64,000 nucleotides of DNA, taken from NCBI GenBank assembly GCA_045541975.1, contig JAZQKB010000034.1, positions 1 through 64,000 of the forward strand, read 5' to 3'. Under the pieces are notes generated by a model. That model saw nothing but the letters and a program-made list of their open reading frames with translations. It searched no databases and had not been told where the DNA came from. This document shows, in pieces, positions 36,097 through 44,615 of the stretch. Each line of letters starts with the position of its first letter. Position 1 is the first letter of the stretch. This DNA comes from SIG452 sp045541975 (lineage in GTDB: Bacteria > Bacillota > Clostridia > UMGS1840). Position numbers and translations under genes: made by a program.

Positions 36097-37005
36097 TTAA
36101 ATGGCAGAGGTGATATCTTCTTTCATACGGATGGCTTCTTTTCTTGCAAATTCTGCGAATGCTTCGCCGGGAGCGCCTGCTTTCTGATATGCACACATAA
36201 TGCCACGGCTGGAATTTACCACAGCTCCCATACCGTCTTTGTCAAACAGATGAGCAATATCTTTTGCGGTGCCACCCTGAGCGCCGTAACCGGGTACTAA
36301 GAACACGGTTTTTGGCATAATGGCACGAAGTTTTTTAGACTGCTCGGGATAGGTTGCCCCCACAACGGCACCCACGGAGGAGTAGCCTAAATCGTTGATG
36401 GTGGATTCGCCCCATTTGTTTACCATTTTGGCAACTTTTACATAGATTTCTTCGCCGTCCAACACAAGATCCTGCAGTTCTCCGCTGGAGGGGTTGGAGG
36501 TTTTTACCAACACGAAGATGCCTTTATCAAATTCTTCACAGCGTTTTACAAAGGGCAGAATGCCGTCACTTCCCAAATAGGGGTTCACAGTTAAAGAATC
36601 GGGCTGAAAAGCTCGTTCTTTAGCACCGAACAATGCGGTTTCTCCCAGATATGCAGTGGCATAAGCATCAGAGGTGGAACCGATATCGTTTCGTTTGCCG
36701 TCTGCAATCACATAAAAGCCTTTTTCTTTCGCATATTTAATAGTTTCGTAATAAGCACGGATTCCTTCCAGACCGTACATTTCGTAGTAAGCAGACTGAG
36801 GTTTCACCGCAGGCACAATGTCGCATAACGCATCCATTAAGCCTTTGTTAAATTCCAAAATTGCTTCGGCAGCAGCTTTGAAGGTTTTGCCGTGTTCTTT
36901 TTCCGCTTTTTCTAAAATGTAGGTGGGGATATAGGATAACACCGGGTCTAAACCTGCCACAGTGGGGTTATTCATTTGTTTGATTTTTGTTAACAGTTCT
37001 TTCAT
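36097..37005 (-). CDS. pyrF: Orotidine 5'-phosphate decarboxylase, long (type 2) form
   Basis: 302 residues, the longer type 2 family. VAGLDPVLSYIP, the catalytic-type DGKRNDIGST and VPGYGAQGG are diagnostic. The start at 37005 has AGGAAG seven bases upstream; longer versions lack a ribosome site. Confidence 0.94.
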   Translation of the reverse strand: MKELLTKIKQMNNPTVAGLDPVLSYIPTYILEKAEKEHGKTFKAAAEAILEFNKGLMDALCDIVPAVKPQSAYYEMYGLEGIRAYYETIKYAKEKGFYVIADGKRNDIGSTSDAYATAYLGETALFGAKERAFQPDSLTVNPYLGSDGILPFVKRCEEFDKGIFVLVKTSNPSSGELQDLVLDGEEIYVKVAKMVNKWGESTINDLGYSSVGAVVGATYPEQSKKLRAIMPKTVFLVPGYGAQGGTAKDIAHLFDKDGMGAVVNSSRGIMCAYQKAGAPGEAFAEFARKEAIRMKEDITSAI

Positions 37006-37069
37006 AAGGAACTTCCTTTCTCTTATGATGTTTGCAAAAATTTTCGCAGACATTCTTATCGCTATCTTC

Positions 37070-38341
37070 TTAAGATAATTTCAACTGACCATCAGTGATT
37101 ACAAGTTTCACTCTACCCGTCAGTTCTTTGCCGTAGTAGGGAGAGTTTTTGCTTTTGGACACAGTATTTTCGGGAGTGGGTACCCAGGTTTCGTCTAAAT
37201 CACAAACGGTGATATTAGCGGTTGCGCCGACTTTAATTTCGGCAGGAGTAATATTTAAAATTCTGCAGGGGGTGTCTGCCATTAATTTGGCAAGTCCCGG
37301 CAGGGTGATTTTTCCGGTTTTGTAAAGATAAGTGCATCCCACCGCAAAGGAGGTTTCTAATCCGATGATGCCATTTAAAGCATGGTCAAATTCAATTTTC
37401 TTTTCGTCAAAGTGATGGGGTGCATGGTCGGTTGCGATAGCGTCAATGGTACCGTCCGTTAAGCCTTCAATGATGGCTGCCACATCAAAGTCCTCTCTTA
37501 AGGGAGGATTCATTTTGGCATGGGTATCGTAGCCTTCGCAGGCTTTGTCTGTCAAGGAGAAGTAGTGGGGGCAGGTGTCACAAGTGACTTTTACCCCTTC
37601 TTTTTTCGCATTGCGGATCAGCTCAACGCTTCCCTTGGTGCTGATATGGGTGATATGAACAGGCACCTGATAGCTTTTTGCCAAAATCACTTCTCTGGCA
37701 ATGGCAGCCTCCTCTGCTGCACGGGTGATGCCACGGAGTCCCAGACGGTCTGCAGTAGCACCTTCATTCATCACGCCGCCGTTTACTAAAGACAAGTCTT
37801 CCGAGTGGCAAACCACGGGCATACCTGCCATATCGGCATAACGGAGTGCCTGACGCATGGTGTTGGAATCGGAGACCGGTTTTCCGTCATCAGAAACGGC
37901 AACGGCACCGTGTGCCTTTAATTCCATCATTTCGGTTAATTCTTTGCCTTCTAATCCTTTGGTGATTGCCGCTACGGGAAACACCTTAGCATAGCCAAAC
38001 TTGTTGGCTTTGTTGATAATATATTCCACCACGGGTACACTGTCGGTCACGGGGTTGGTGTTAGGCATTGCCGCTACTCCCCAGAAACCGCCGTGCATCG
38101 CTGCTTTGGTGCCGGTTTCAATGTCTTCTTTGTAGGTAAAGCCAGGGTCTCTCATATGGGTATGCATATCGAAGAAAGAGGGAAATGCAGTTTTACCGGT
38201 GCAATCAATCACCCGGTCCGCATTGTCAGTAAGGTTTGCACCGATTTTGGAAATCACGCCGTCTGCAATCAGGATGTCCTGCGCTTCGGCTACGGATTCC
38301 ACAGTAACAACGGTAAGATTTTTTAATAAAATAGTCATCAT
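37070..38341 (-). CDS. pyrC: Dihydroorotase
   Basis: 423 residues, class I. Zinc ligands in FDMHTHMRDPG, HSED, HITHIST and ATDHAPHH. GGAGG five bases before the first of two tandem ATG codons. Eleven bases after pyrB. Confidence 0.95.
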   Translation of the reverse strand: MMTILLKNLTVVTVESVAEAQDILIADGVISKIGANLTDNADRVIDCTGKTAFPSFFDMHTHMRDPGFTYKEDIETGTKAAMHGGFWGVAAMPNTNPVTDSVPVVEYIINKANKFGYAKVFPVAAITKGLEGKELTEMMELKAHGAVAVSDDGKPVSDSNTMRQALRYADMAGMPVVCHSEDLSLVNGGVMNEGATADRLGLRGITRAAEEAAIAREVILAKSYQVPVHITHISTKGSVELIRNAKKEGVKVTCDTCPHYFSLTDKACEGYDTHAKMNPPLREDFDVAAIIEGLTDGTIDAIATDHAPHHFDEKKIEFDHALNGIIGLETSFAVGCTYLYKTGKITLPGLAKLMADTPCRILNITPAEIKVGATANITVCDLDETWVPTPENTVSKSKNSPYYGKELTGRVKLVITDGQLKLS

Positions 38342-38352
38342 TCATTCCTCCT

Positions 38353-39270
38353 CTATGCACGGTTCACGAAGGTATCCAGCACTGCCATACGGATTGCCAC
38401 CCCGTTGGTTACCTGCTCGTCAATCACAGATTTGTCGGGAGCATACAGTGCCGACTGCAATTCCAGACCGCGGTTTACCGGACCGGGATGCATAATGATG
38501 GCACCTTCTTTGGCAAGCTTCATCCGTTCTTCGTTGACGCCAAAGTATTTGGAATACTCGTATCCGGAGGGGAAGAAACAGTTTTTCTGACGTTCCAGCT
38601 GAAGTCTTAAGGGCATTACCACATCGGCATCTTTGATGGCCTTGTCCACATCGGTATACAGTTTCACGCCTAAACTTTCCAAATCGTTGGGAAGCAGGGT
38701 TCTGGGACCCGCCATGACCACTTCGGCTCCCAATTTCAAAAGGCCGTAGGTATCGCTTCGTGCCACACGGCTATGGTAAATGTCACCAATGATGGCAATT
38801 TTTTTGCCTTCTACAGTGCCCATTTTTTCATACATGGTGAAAAAGTCTAAAAGTGCCTGGGTGGGATGCTCGTTCATCCCGTCACCGGCGTTGATGACAG
38901 TGGCGTCCACATTTTTAGCTACCAGATGGGGAGCACCTGCATTTTCATGACGGATAATGAAGCAGTCCGTTCCCATCACGTTCAGAGTTCGGGTGGTGTC
39001 GATTAAGGTTTCGCCTTTTTGCACAGAGCTGGAGGATACTGCCATATTGGAGGCCATAGCGCCCAGATATTTTGCTGCCAGCTCAAAGGAAGTTCGGGTT
39101 CGGGTGCTGTTTTCGTAAAACAGAGTCATCACCGATTTTCCTGTCAGGTTGGTGGCTTTTTTGCAATCGGAGAAAATGATTTTCTTCATGCCCTCCGCTT
39201 TTTTCAAGATATAGTGGATTTGATCGGCATCCAGATTCTTGATGCCAAGCAAGTCTTTTTCAAATTTCAT
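38353..39270 (-). CDS. pyrB: Aspartate carbamoyltransferase catalytic subunit
   Basis: 305 residues. Carbamoyl-phosphate loop ENSTRTRTSFE, MNEHPTQALLDFFT and MPLRLQLER are clear. No pyrI regulatory chain follows. The start at 39270 gives the normal family length; AAGGAG lies 14 bases upstream with AAGGA closer. First gene of pyrBCFKD. No PyrR-binding attenuator is obvious in the leader. Confidence 0.94.
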   Translation of the reverse strand: MKFEKDLLGIKNLDADQIHYILKKAEGMKKIIFSDCKKATNLTGKSVMTLFYENSTRTRTSFELAAKYLGAMASNMAVSSSSVQKGETLIDTTRTLNVMGTDCFIIRHENAGAPHLVAKNVDATVINAGDGMNEHPTQALLDFFTMYEKMGTVEGKKIAIIGDIYHSRVARSDTYGLLKLGAEVVMAGPRTLLPNDLESLGVKLYTDVDKAIKDADVVMPLRLQLERQKNCFFPSGYEYSKYFGVNEERMKLAKEGAIIMHPGPVNRGLELQSALYAPDKSVIDEQVTNGVAIRMAVLDTFVNRA

Positions 39271-39344
39271 AGTCCTTACATTCGACTCCTTCCCGCCAAT
39301 GTTCATGAAAACATTTCTAAAAAAATACAAAATTACACTTATAT

Positions 39345-39373
39345 AGTATAGCACAAAGATTTTTGTTTGTCTA
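39345..39373 (-). promoter_or_regulatory. Promoter of the pyr operon
   Basis: Minus strand TAGACA (39373-39368), 17-base spacer, TATACT (39350-39345). Confidence 0.7.
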
Positions 39374-39436
39374 TAGTTTTAGCCTATTTTTTTCGTGTTT
39401 TTTGTGGGTTTTTCGCCCTCTTTTCCCTGTTTCAAA

Positions 39437-39465
39437 TTGACAAATCTTCCCGGGTGTGCTAAAAT
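39437..39465 (+). promoter_or_regulatory. Promoter of the dGTPase gene
   Basis: TTGACA (39437-39442), 17-base spacer, TAAAAT (39460-39465), divergent from the pyr promoter. Confidence 0.75.
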
Positions 39466-39498
39466 GGAAGAATCCTTGAGAACAAAGAGGAATTTTTT

Positions 39499-40686
39499 AT
39501 GAATATTTATCAGTCGCTGTCGGAAAAATTGCAGGAAAAAATCCGCCACGATTTTCAAGACAGCTATATCTTACAAAACACAGCAATCCGTCGGGATCAA
39601 AGCCACGATCAACCCTCCATCTGGAGAAGCTGTTATCTGCGGGATGTGGAGAAAATCATGCACTCTCCCTACTATAACCGTTATACCGACAAAACCCAGG
39701 TGTTTGCCTTCTATAAAAACGACGATATCAGCCGCCGCGCCTTTCATGTGCAATTGGTGTCCCGCATTGCCCGAAATATTGGCAGAATGTTGGGATTAAA
39801 CTTAGATTTAATCGAAGCCATTGCATTGGGACATGACATTGGCCATACCCCCTTCGGTCATGCAGGAGAAAGCTTTTTAAATGCCCTTTCTTTAGAGCAT
39901 ACGGGAAGACAGTTTCACCACAATGTGCATAGCGTCCGTGTGTTAGACGGAATTTTCCGTCACAATATTTCCCTACAGACCTTAGACGGCATCCTTTGTC
40001 ATAACGGTGAAATGGAGCAAAAAGAATACCACACCTCCCCGTTGAATAGTTTTTCGGAATTTGATGAAAAAGTGGAAACCTGTTACGTAAAAGACGGAGC
40101 GGTGAAAAAATTAATTCCCTCCACCAAAGAAGGCTGTGTGGTAAAAATCTGCGATTTAATTGCTTATTTGGGCAAAGACCGTCAAGATGCATTAAAGACC
40201 GACACACTCTCCTCGGAAGAACTGTTTTCCGAAACTTCCTTAGGCAAATATAACGCTGTGATTATCAATAATTTATGCGTAAATATTATTGAAAAAAGCT
40301 ACGGAAAAGACTGTATTTTGATGGACGAAGAATCCTTTTTGGCACTTTCTAAAATCAAGGAAGAAAACTACCGTTTCATTTACGGAAGCAAACGGGTGAA
40401 AGAAATCGAAGAATTGCTTCGCCCCATGTTTTTTGAAGTATACAAAAAACTGCGAAAAGACCTTACTGAAAACCGCACAGAATCTCCCATTTTCAGCCAT
40501 CACTTAGATTTTGTGGCGGAACACGGAAAACATTACCGCCAGAACAATTATCGGGAGGAAACTTCCGTTGACCAAACGGTCATCGACTATATTGCAAGTA
40601 TGACGGATGACTATTTTATCGAGCTGTATGAACATCTGTTCCCCGATAAAAAATCGCCGTTAAGTTACACCCCTTACTTTAGTTAA
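39499..40686 (+). CDS. dgt: dGTPase-like HD-domain nucleotide triphosphohydrolase
   Basis: 395 residues. RNIGRMLGLNLDLIEAIALGH and HDIGHTPFGHAGE supply the HD metal site (HD at 112-113), and KICDLIAYLGKD the last metal Asp. Cleaves dNTPs to deoxynucleoside and triphosphate; nucleotide preference is not deducible. It is followed 16 bases later by proC. Confidence 0.88.
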   Translation: MNIYQSLSEKLQEKIRHDFQDSYILQNTAIRRDQSHDQPSIWRSCYLRDVEKIMHSPYYNRYTDKTQVFAFYKNDDISRRAFHVQLVSRIARNIGRMLGLNLDLIEAIALGHDIGHTPFGHAGESFLNALSLEHTGRQFHHNVHSVRVLDGIFRHNISLQTLDGILCHNGEMEQKEYHTSPLNSFSEFDEKVETCYVKDGAVKKLIPSTKEGCVVKICDLIAYLGKDRQDALKTDTLSSEELFSETSLGKYNAVIINNLCVNIIEKSYGKDCILMDEESFLALSKIKEENYRFIYGSKRVKEIEELLRPMFFEVYKKLRKDLTENRTESPIFSHHLDFVAEHGKHYRQNNYREETSVDQTVIDYIASMTDDYFIELYEHLFPDKKSPLSYTPYFS

Positions 40687-40702
40687 GAAAGGATCAAAAG
40701 AA

Positions 40703-41494
40703 ATGAAAATTGGATTTATCGGTACCGGCAATATGGGCGGTGCCATGATCGACGGTATTTTAGCATCGGGAATTGTTGTTGCATCCGACATGTATGTAAG
40801 CGATATTTCCGAAACTCAATTGGAAAAATACAAAGAAAGAGGCATCCATACCTCCACGGATAACAAAGTAACCGCAAAACATGCCGACTATATTTTCTTA
40901 ACCGTGAAACCTCAGTTTTATGAAGCGGTGCTGGAAGACTTGACTGAATTTCCCCAGAAAATATATATCACCGTGGCTCCCGGTATCACCACAAATTTTC
41001 TTAGAAAAATGCTTGCCGACACTACCAAAGTGGTAAGAACCATGCCCAACACTCCCGCTCTGGTGGGAGAAGGGGTAACGGCAGTTTGCAGAGGTGATTA
41101 CGTAACCGACGAAGAATACGAAACGGTGAAAAAGCTGATTACAGCATTCTCGGAAATTCACGAATTGCCGGAAGATAAAATGGACGCCATTATTTCAGTT
41201 TCCGGCTCTTCTCCCGCCTACGTTTATATGATGATTGACGCCATGGCAAAATCGGGTGAACGCCAAGGAATCCCTTACGAAACTGCTCTGCGGATGGCAG
41301 GAAAAACCGTGTTAGGTGCAGCCAAGCTGCTGCTTTCTTCCGATGAACCTGCTGACGTACTGGTAGACCGTGTCTGCTCCAAAGGAGGCACCACTATTGA
41401 AGCGGTGAATCACTTAAAAGAGCACGATTTTTACCGATTGATTGACGATGCTATGGCAGAATGTACCCGCCGTGCATTGGAACTAAAAAAGTAG
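40703..41494 (+). CDS. proC: Pyrroline-5-carboxylate reductase
   Basis: 263 residues. Rossmann motif IGFIGTGNMGGAMIDG, VRTMPNTPALVGEGVTA and the C-terminal SGSSPAYVYMMIDA...VCSKGGTTIEAV signature. Last step of proline synthesis. Confidence 0.96.
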   Translation: MKIGFIGTGNMGGAMIDGILASGIVVASDMYVSDISETQLEKYKERGIHTSTDNKVTAKHADYIFLTVKPQFYEAVLEDLTEFPQKIYITVAPGITTNFLRKMLADTTKVVRTMPNTPALVGEGVTAVCRGDYVTDEEYETVKKLITAFSEIHELPEDKMDAIISVSGSSPAYVYMMIDAMAKSGERQGIPYETALRMAGKTVLGAAKLLLSSDEPADVLVDRVCSKGGTTIEAVNHLKEHDFYRLIDDAMAECTRRALELKK

Positions 41495-41511
41495 GAAAGG
41501 ATGACTCTTTT

Positions 41512-42165
41512 TTGGACAGCAAAGAAATCATCTACGAAGAGCTGATGAATCGGATGGAGAAAAACATCTGCCCCATCTGCGACTTTGTAGAATTCCGCTT
41601 GGCAGAAGCTCTTGAGCGTTTTTTATATGAAGGAATCAACACCCCTCACACCCGTGCAAAAATAGAATGGACCAACGGCTTTTGCAATTTTCATGCCCAT
41701 CGTTTACTGCAATTGGGAGACCCCCTTTCCCATGCAATTTTATATCACGATTTTATGAATAATGTGATGAAGGATGTGCCCGACAAAAAATCCAAAACCG
41801 ACCGCAGTGACCACAAAGAATGTTTCTTCTGCAAGATTCAAAGATCCAACGAGGAAGATTACACCAAAGCCTTTTTGGAATTTTATCAGAACAGCGAGTT
41901 TTCTTCCCGTTATGAAACTGGAGCAGCCATGCTGTGTGTTCCTCATTTGGTAAGTATTCAGAAAATTCGTTTTGCAAACAAGAAAACGGTTGGTCGCATT
42001 GTGGATGCCACTATGGAAAAATATCAACAATTAAATCACCACCTCTTTGAAATCAAACGAAAAAGTGATTATCGCAACACTCACGAAAAATGGACAGAGG
42101 AAGAAAAAACTGCCTGGAAAAAAGCAGTGGAAATTTTCAACGCTTATCCCGGAATCCATCAATAG
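41512..42165 (+). CDS. DUF6062-like cysteine-rich protein of unknown function
   Basis: About 217 residues. No ATG suits the start; TTG at 41512 has AAGGATG about ten bases upstream. Two CxxC pairs (CPIC near residue 16; CFFC near 105) plus GFCNFHAHRL and LCVPHL suggest a structural zinc site. Gene family with no known role; it lies 17 bases after proC and is probably co-transcribed. Confidence 0.7.
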   Translation: MDSKEIIYEELMNRMEKNICPICDFVEFRLAEALERFLYEGINTPHTRAKIEWTNGFCNFHAHRLLQLGDPLSHAILYHDFMNNVMKDVPDKKSKTDRSDHKECFFCKIQRSNEEDYTKAFLEFYQNSEFSSRYETGAAMLCVPHLVSIQKIRFANKKTVGRIVDATMEKYQQLNHHLFEIKRKSDYRNTHEKWTEEEKTAWKKAVEIFNAYPGIHQ

Positions 42166-42169
42166 CACG

Positions 42170-42240
42170 CTCGTTTTCAAGGTCGAATGTCCATGTACGA
42201 CGGACGCCTCATTAGGTTTTCCTTAGCATTTTGTTACGAT
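42170..42240. other. Hairpin-rich intergenic stretch after the DUF6062-like gene
   Basis: GTCC-ATGTACGAC-GGAC and nearby CGAA and AGGTT blocks recall the 3' half of the structured repeats at 1925 and 26762, but the match is too short to claim a third copy. Further on, GCATTTTGT and ACAAAAATGC could form a terminator-like stem (to about 42275). No gene is seen up to the spoVG promoter. Confidence 0.3.
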
Positions 42241-42329
42241 TTGCGACAAAAATGCACCTGCATTTTGTACAAAAATTACAATTTTTTCGTCAAAATGTCC
42301 ACCAATTTGCCGAAAATGACAAAAACGTA

Positions 42330-42358
42330 TTTACAAACGGGAAAATATGTTGTATAAT
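42330..42358 (+). promoter_or_regulatory. Promoter of spoVG
   Basis: TTTACA (42330-42335), 17-base spacer, TATAAT (42353-42358). Confidence 0.7.
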
Positions 42359-42389
42359 GAGGTCGTTAAAAATTGAAGGAGGGGTAATA

Positions 42390-42440
42390 TTGGCAGACAT
42401 TGTCTGTCTTATCAATGTCTGTTTATATTACAAACGGTGA
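42390..42440 (+). CDS. Possible 16-residue leader peptide upstream of spoVG
   Basis: A TTG start five bases after a strong GGAGGGG opens a 16-codon frame that ends TGA six bases before the spoVG ATG. spoVG itself has only a poor ribosome site, so it may depend on coupling to this ORF. Within it AGACATTG pairs exactly with CAATGTCT ten bases on. Whether it is translated is inference. Confidence 0.4.
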   Translation: MADIVCLINVCLYYKR

Positions 42441-42446
42441 AATCTT

Positions 42447-42728
42447 ATGCAAATCACAGACATTCGTGTTCGTAAAGTGAACTCTGTCGGCAAGATGAAA
42501 GCAGTGGTTTCTGTTACCTTAGACGGTTGCTTTGTTGTGCACGATATCAAAGTAATTGAAGGGAAAGAACGTCTGTTCATCGCAATGCCTTCCAGAAAAA
42601 CTGCTGAAGGCGAATTTAAAGACATCGCTCATCCGATTAACACCGAACTGCGGGATGAACTCCAAACCTTGATTCTGGCAAAATATGAAGAAGCACTGGC
42701 AGAAATGCCCACGGAGATAGAAGAATAA
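42447..42728 (+). CDS. spoVG: Regulator SpoVG
   Basis: 93 residues. MQITDIRVRKVNSVGKMKAV, the VHDIKVIEG loop and AMPSRKTAEGEFKDIAHPI are the SpoVG signature. It binds nucleic acid and affects septation and sporulation. Own promoter and terminator; often next to glmU-prs in Firmicutes, as here. Confidence 0.95.
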   Translation: MQITDIRVRKVNSVGKMKAVVSVTLDGCFVVHDIKVIEGKERLFIAMPSRKTAEGEFKDIAHPINTELRDELQTLILAKYEEALAEMPTEIEE

Positions 42729-42740
42729 GGATGATAAAGA

Positions 42741-42771
42741 GTGGATAATTCAAAAATTATCCACTTTTTTC
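42741..42771 (+). terminator. Terminator of spoVG
   Basis: AGTGGATAATT (42741-42751), loop, AATTATCCACT (42756-42766), then T run. Confidence 0.85.
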
Positions 42772-42791
42772 ATTTTTCTTCAAAAAATCCC

Positions 42792-42820
42792 TTGAATTTT
42801 ATCGAGAAAGGTTGTATACT
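42792..42820 (+). promoter_or_regulatory. Promoter of the glmU-like/prs operon
   Basis: TTGAAT (42792-42797), 17-base spacer, TATACT (42815-42820). The leader to 42930 is about 105 bases without a gene. Confidence 0.65.
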
Positions 42821-42930
42821 AATAATGTGTGCGTAATTTTTTAGCTGTTGCAGCAGAAAAACATTCTCCCAAAACACACTCCTCTGCACAATGGACTATA
42901 CTTTTTTTGAATATTTGGGAGGTCGTTTTA

Positions 42931-43611
42931 ATGAAATTTATCTGCACCGAAAAGCAAGAAGAAACCAATCGCCGTCTTATGGATGCGGGGGTCACGTTGT
43001 ATGTGCCTTCTGCCTGCTATATCGGGGAAGAAGTTTCTATCGGGCAAGGCAGCAAAATTTTTCCCAATACAGTGATTTTGGGAAAAACCGTAATTGGAAA
43101 CAATTGTGCAATCGGTCCTAACACGGTGATAGAAGACTGCACCATTGGTGACGATAACGAAATTTTGGCGTCCCATTTGCAACAAGCAACGGTAGAGCAC
43201 GGTGTGAAAATCGGCCCGTTTTCTTATTTACGGCCAAAGGCACACATTAAAAGCAATGCAAAAATCGGTGATTTTGTAGAAATCAAAAATGCCGTGGTGG
43301 GAGAAGGCACAAAAGCCGCCCACTTAACCTACATCGGAGATTGCGATGTGGGAAAAAACTGTAACTTCGGTTGCGGAGCCGTTGTGGTAAATTACGACGG
43401 CATCAAAAAATCACGTTCCAAAATAGGCGACCACGCCTTTATCGGGTGCAACACGAACCTGGTATCTCCCGTTTTGGTGGGCGACTATGGATATACAGCC
43501 GCCGGCAGTACCGTTACCCAGCATGTGCCGGACGGTGCTTTGGCAATCGCCAGAGCAAAGCAAGAAAATAAAGAGGGATGGGTTAAGAGAAAGGGGTACC
43601 AAAAAAAATGA
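42931..43611 (+). CDS. GlmU-like acetyltransferase (left-handed beta-helix only)
   Basis: 226 residues, about half the length of GlmU. Hexapeptide repeats run from about residue 30 (IGEEVSIGQGSKIFPNTVI) to 200, and the GlmU acetyltransferase motifs GPFSYLRP, VEIKNAVVGEGTKAAHLTYIGD, NYDG and STVTQ are present. The pyrophosphorylase domain with its GTAM loop is absent, and the promoter sits just upstream, so this is not an assembly truncation. It would acetylate glucosamine-1-phosphate, leaving uridylylation to another enzyme. Start at 42931 after GGGAGG. Overlaps prs by 4 bases. Confidence 0.82.
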   Translation: MKFICTEKQEETNRRLMDAGVTLYVPSACYIGEEVSIGQGSKIFPNTVILGKTVIGNNCAIGPNTVIEDCTIGDDNEILASHLQQATVEHGVKIGPFSYLRPKAHIKSNAKIGDFVEIKNAVVGEGTKAAHLTYIGDCDVGKNCNFGCGAVVVNYDGIKKSRSKIGDHAFIGCNTNLVSPVLVGDYGYTAAGSTVTQHVPDGALAIARAKQENKEGWVKRKGYQKK

Positions 43612-44558
43612 TCACTCACGGGAAAGACATTAAAATCTTCTCAGCAAATTCCAATCCGAAATTAGCAGCAGATATTGCAGCAAACTTAGGTCTGTCTGTT
43701 GGACAGTCCTCCGTAAAACATTTCTCCGACGGAGAAATTTCGGTAAATATTTTTGAAACTGTCAGAGGTTCTGACGTATTCGTGGTGCAGTCTACCTGCA
43801 ACCCTGTAAACGACAACTTAATGGAGCTTCTGATTATGATAGATGCTTTTAAACGTGCTTCCGCAGGAAGAATTACCGCAGTAATTCCCTATTTCGGATA
43901 TGCACGTCAGGACAGAAAAGCGAAAGCCAGAGATCCGATTTCTGCAAAACTGGTTGCAGATTTAATCACCGCAGCAGGTGCAGACAGAGTGCTGACCATG
44001 GACCTGCATGCAGCGCAGATTCAGGGTTTTTTCAATATTCCTGTGGACCATTTGCTTGGCTCCGCAATTTTATGTCCGTATTTTGCAGAACACATTAACA
44101 CAGAGGACACCGTAATGGTTTCTCCTGACTTAGGAAGTGTTACCCGCGCAAGATACTATGCAGAACGTTTGGATATTCCGATGGCGATTATTGACAAACG
44201 TCGCCCCAAAGCAAACGTTTCTGAAGTTATGAACATTATTGGCGATATTAAAGATAAAAACGTTATTATGATTGACGATATGATTGACACCGCAGGCACC
44301 ATTGTGCATGCAGCCAATGCCTTAAAAGAAAGAGGCGCTAAGAAAATTACGGTAGGATGTACCCACGCAGTGTTCTCCGGTCCTGCAATTGAAAGAATCA
44401 AAGAATCTCCCATTGAAGAAATGGTGATTTTGGATACAATTCCCCTACCCCCGGAAAAAATGCTGGATAAAATCACCGTGCTGTCTTCCGCAAATGTGTT
44501 TGCAGAAGCGATTGACAGAATTTACGAAGACTTATCCGTTAGTACCCTGTTTATGTAA
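43608..44558 (+). CDS. prs: Ribose-phosphate pyrophosphokinase
   Basis: 316 residues. KIFSANSNPKLA, PYFGYARQDRK, DLHAAQIQGFF and the PRPP loop VIMIDDMIDTAGT are all conserved. Makes PRPP for nucleotide, His and Trp synthesis. ATGA overlap with the GlmU-like gene, keeping the usual glmU-prs pairing. Confidence 0.96.
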   Translation: MITHGKDIKIFSANSNPKLAADIAANLGLSVGQSSVKHFSDGEISVNIFETVRGSDVFVVQSTCNPVNDNLMELLIMIDAFKRASAGRITAVIPYFGYARQDRKAKARDPISAKLVADLITAAGADRVLTMDLHAAQIQGFFNIPVDHLLGSAILCPYFAEHINTEDTVMVSPDLGSVTRARYYAERLDIPMAIIDKRRPKANVSEVMNIIGDIKDKNVIMIDDMIDTAGTIVHAANALKERGAKKITVGCTHAVFSGPAIERIKESPIEEMVILDTIPLPPEKMLDKITVLSSANVFAEAIDRIYEDLSVSTLFM

Positions 44559-44615
44559 TTTTTTTAAAACAGCGTAATAAGATTTACTTAGATTCATACA
44601 TAGTAGGAGGCTCTT

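Noticed and set aside
39271..39344. PyrR attenuator in the pyr leader
   Set aside because: The leader is short and has no terminator/antiterminator pair or PyrR-binding loop.
42170..42240. Third copy of the structured repeat
   Set aside because: It shares CGAA, GTACG and AGGTT blocks but lacks the outer stems, so homology cannot be claimed.
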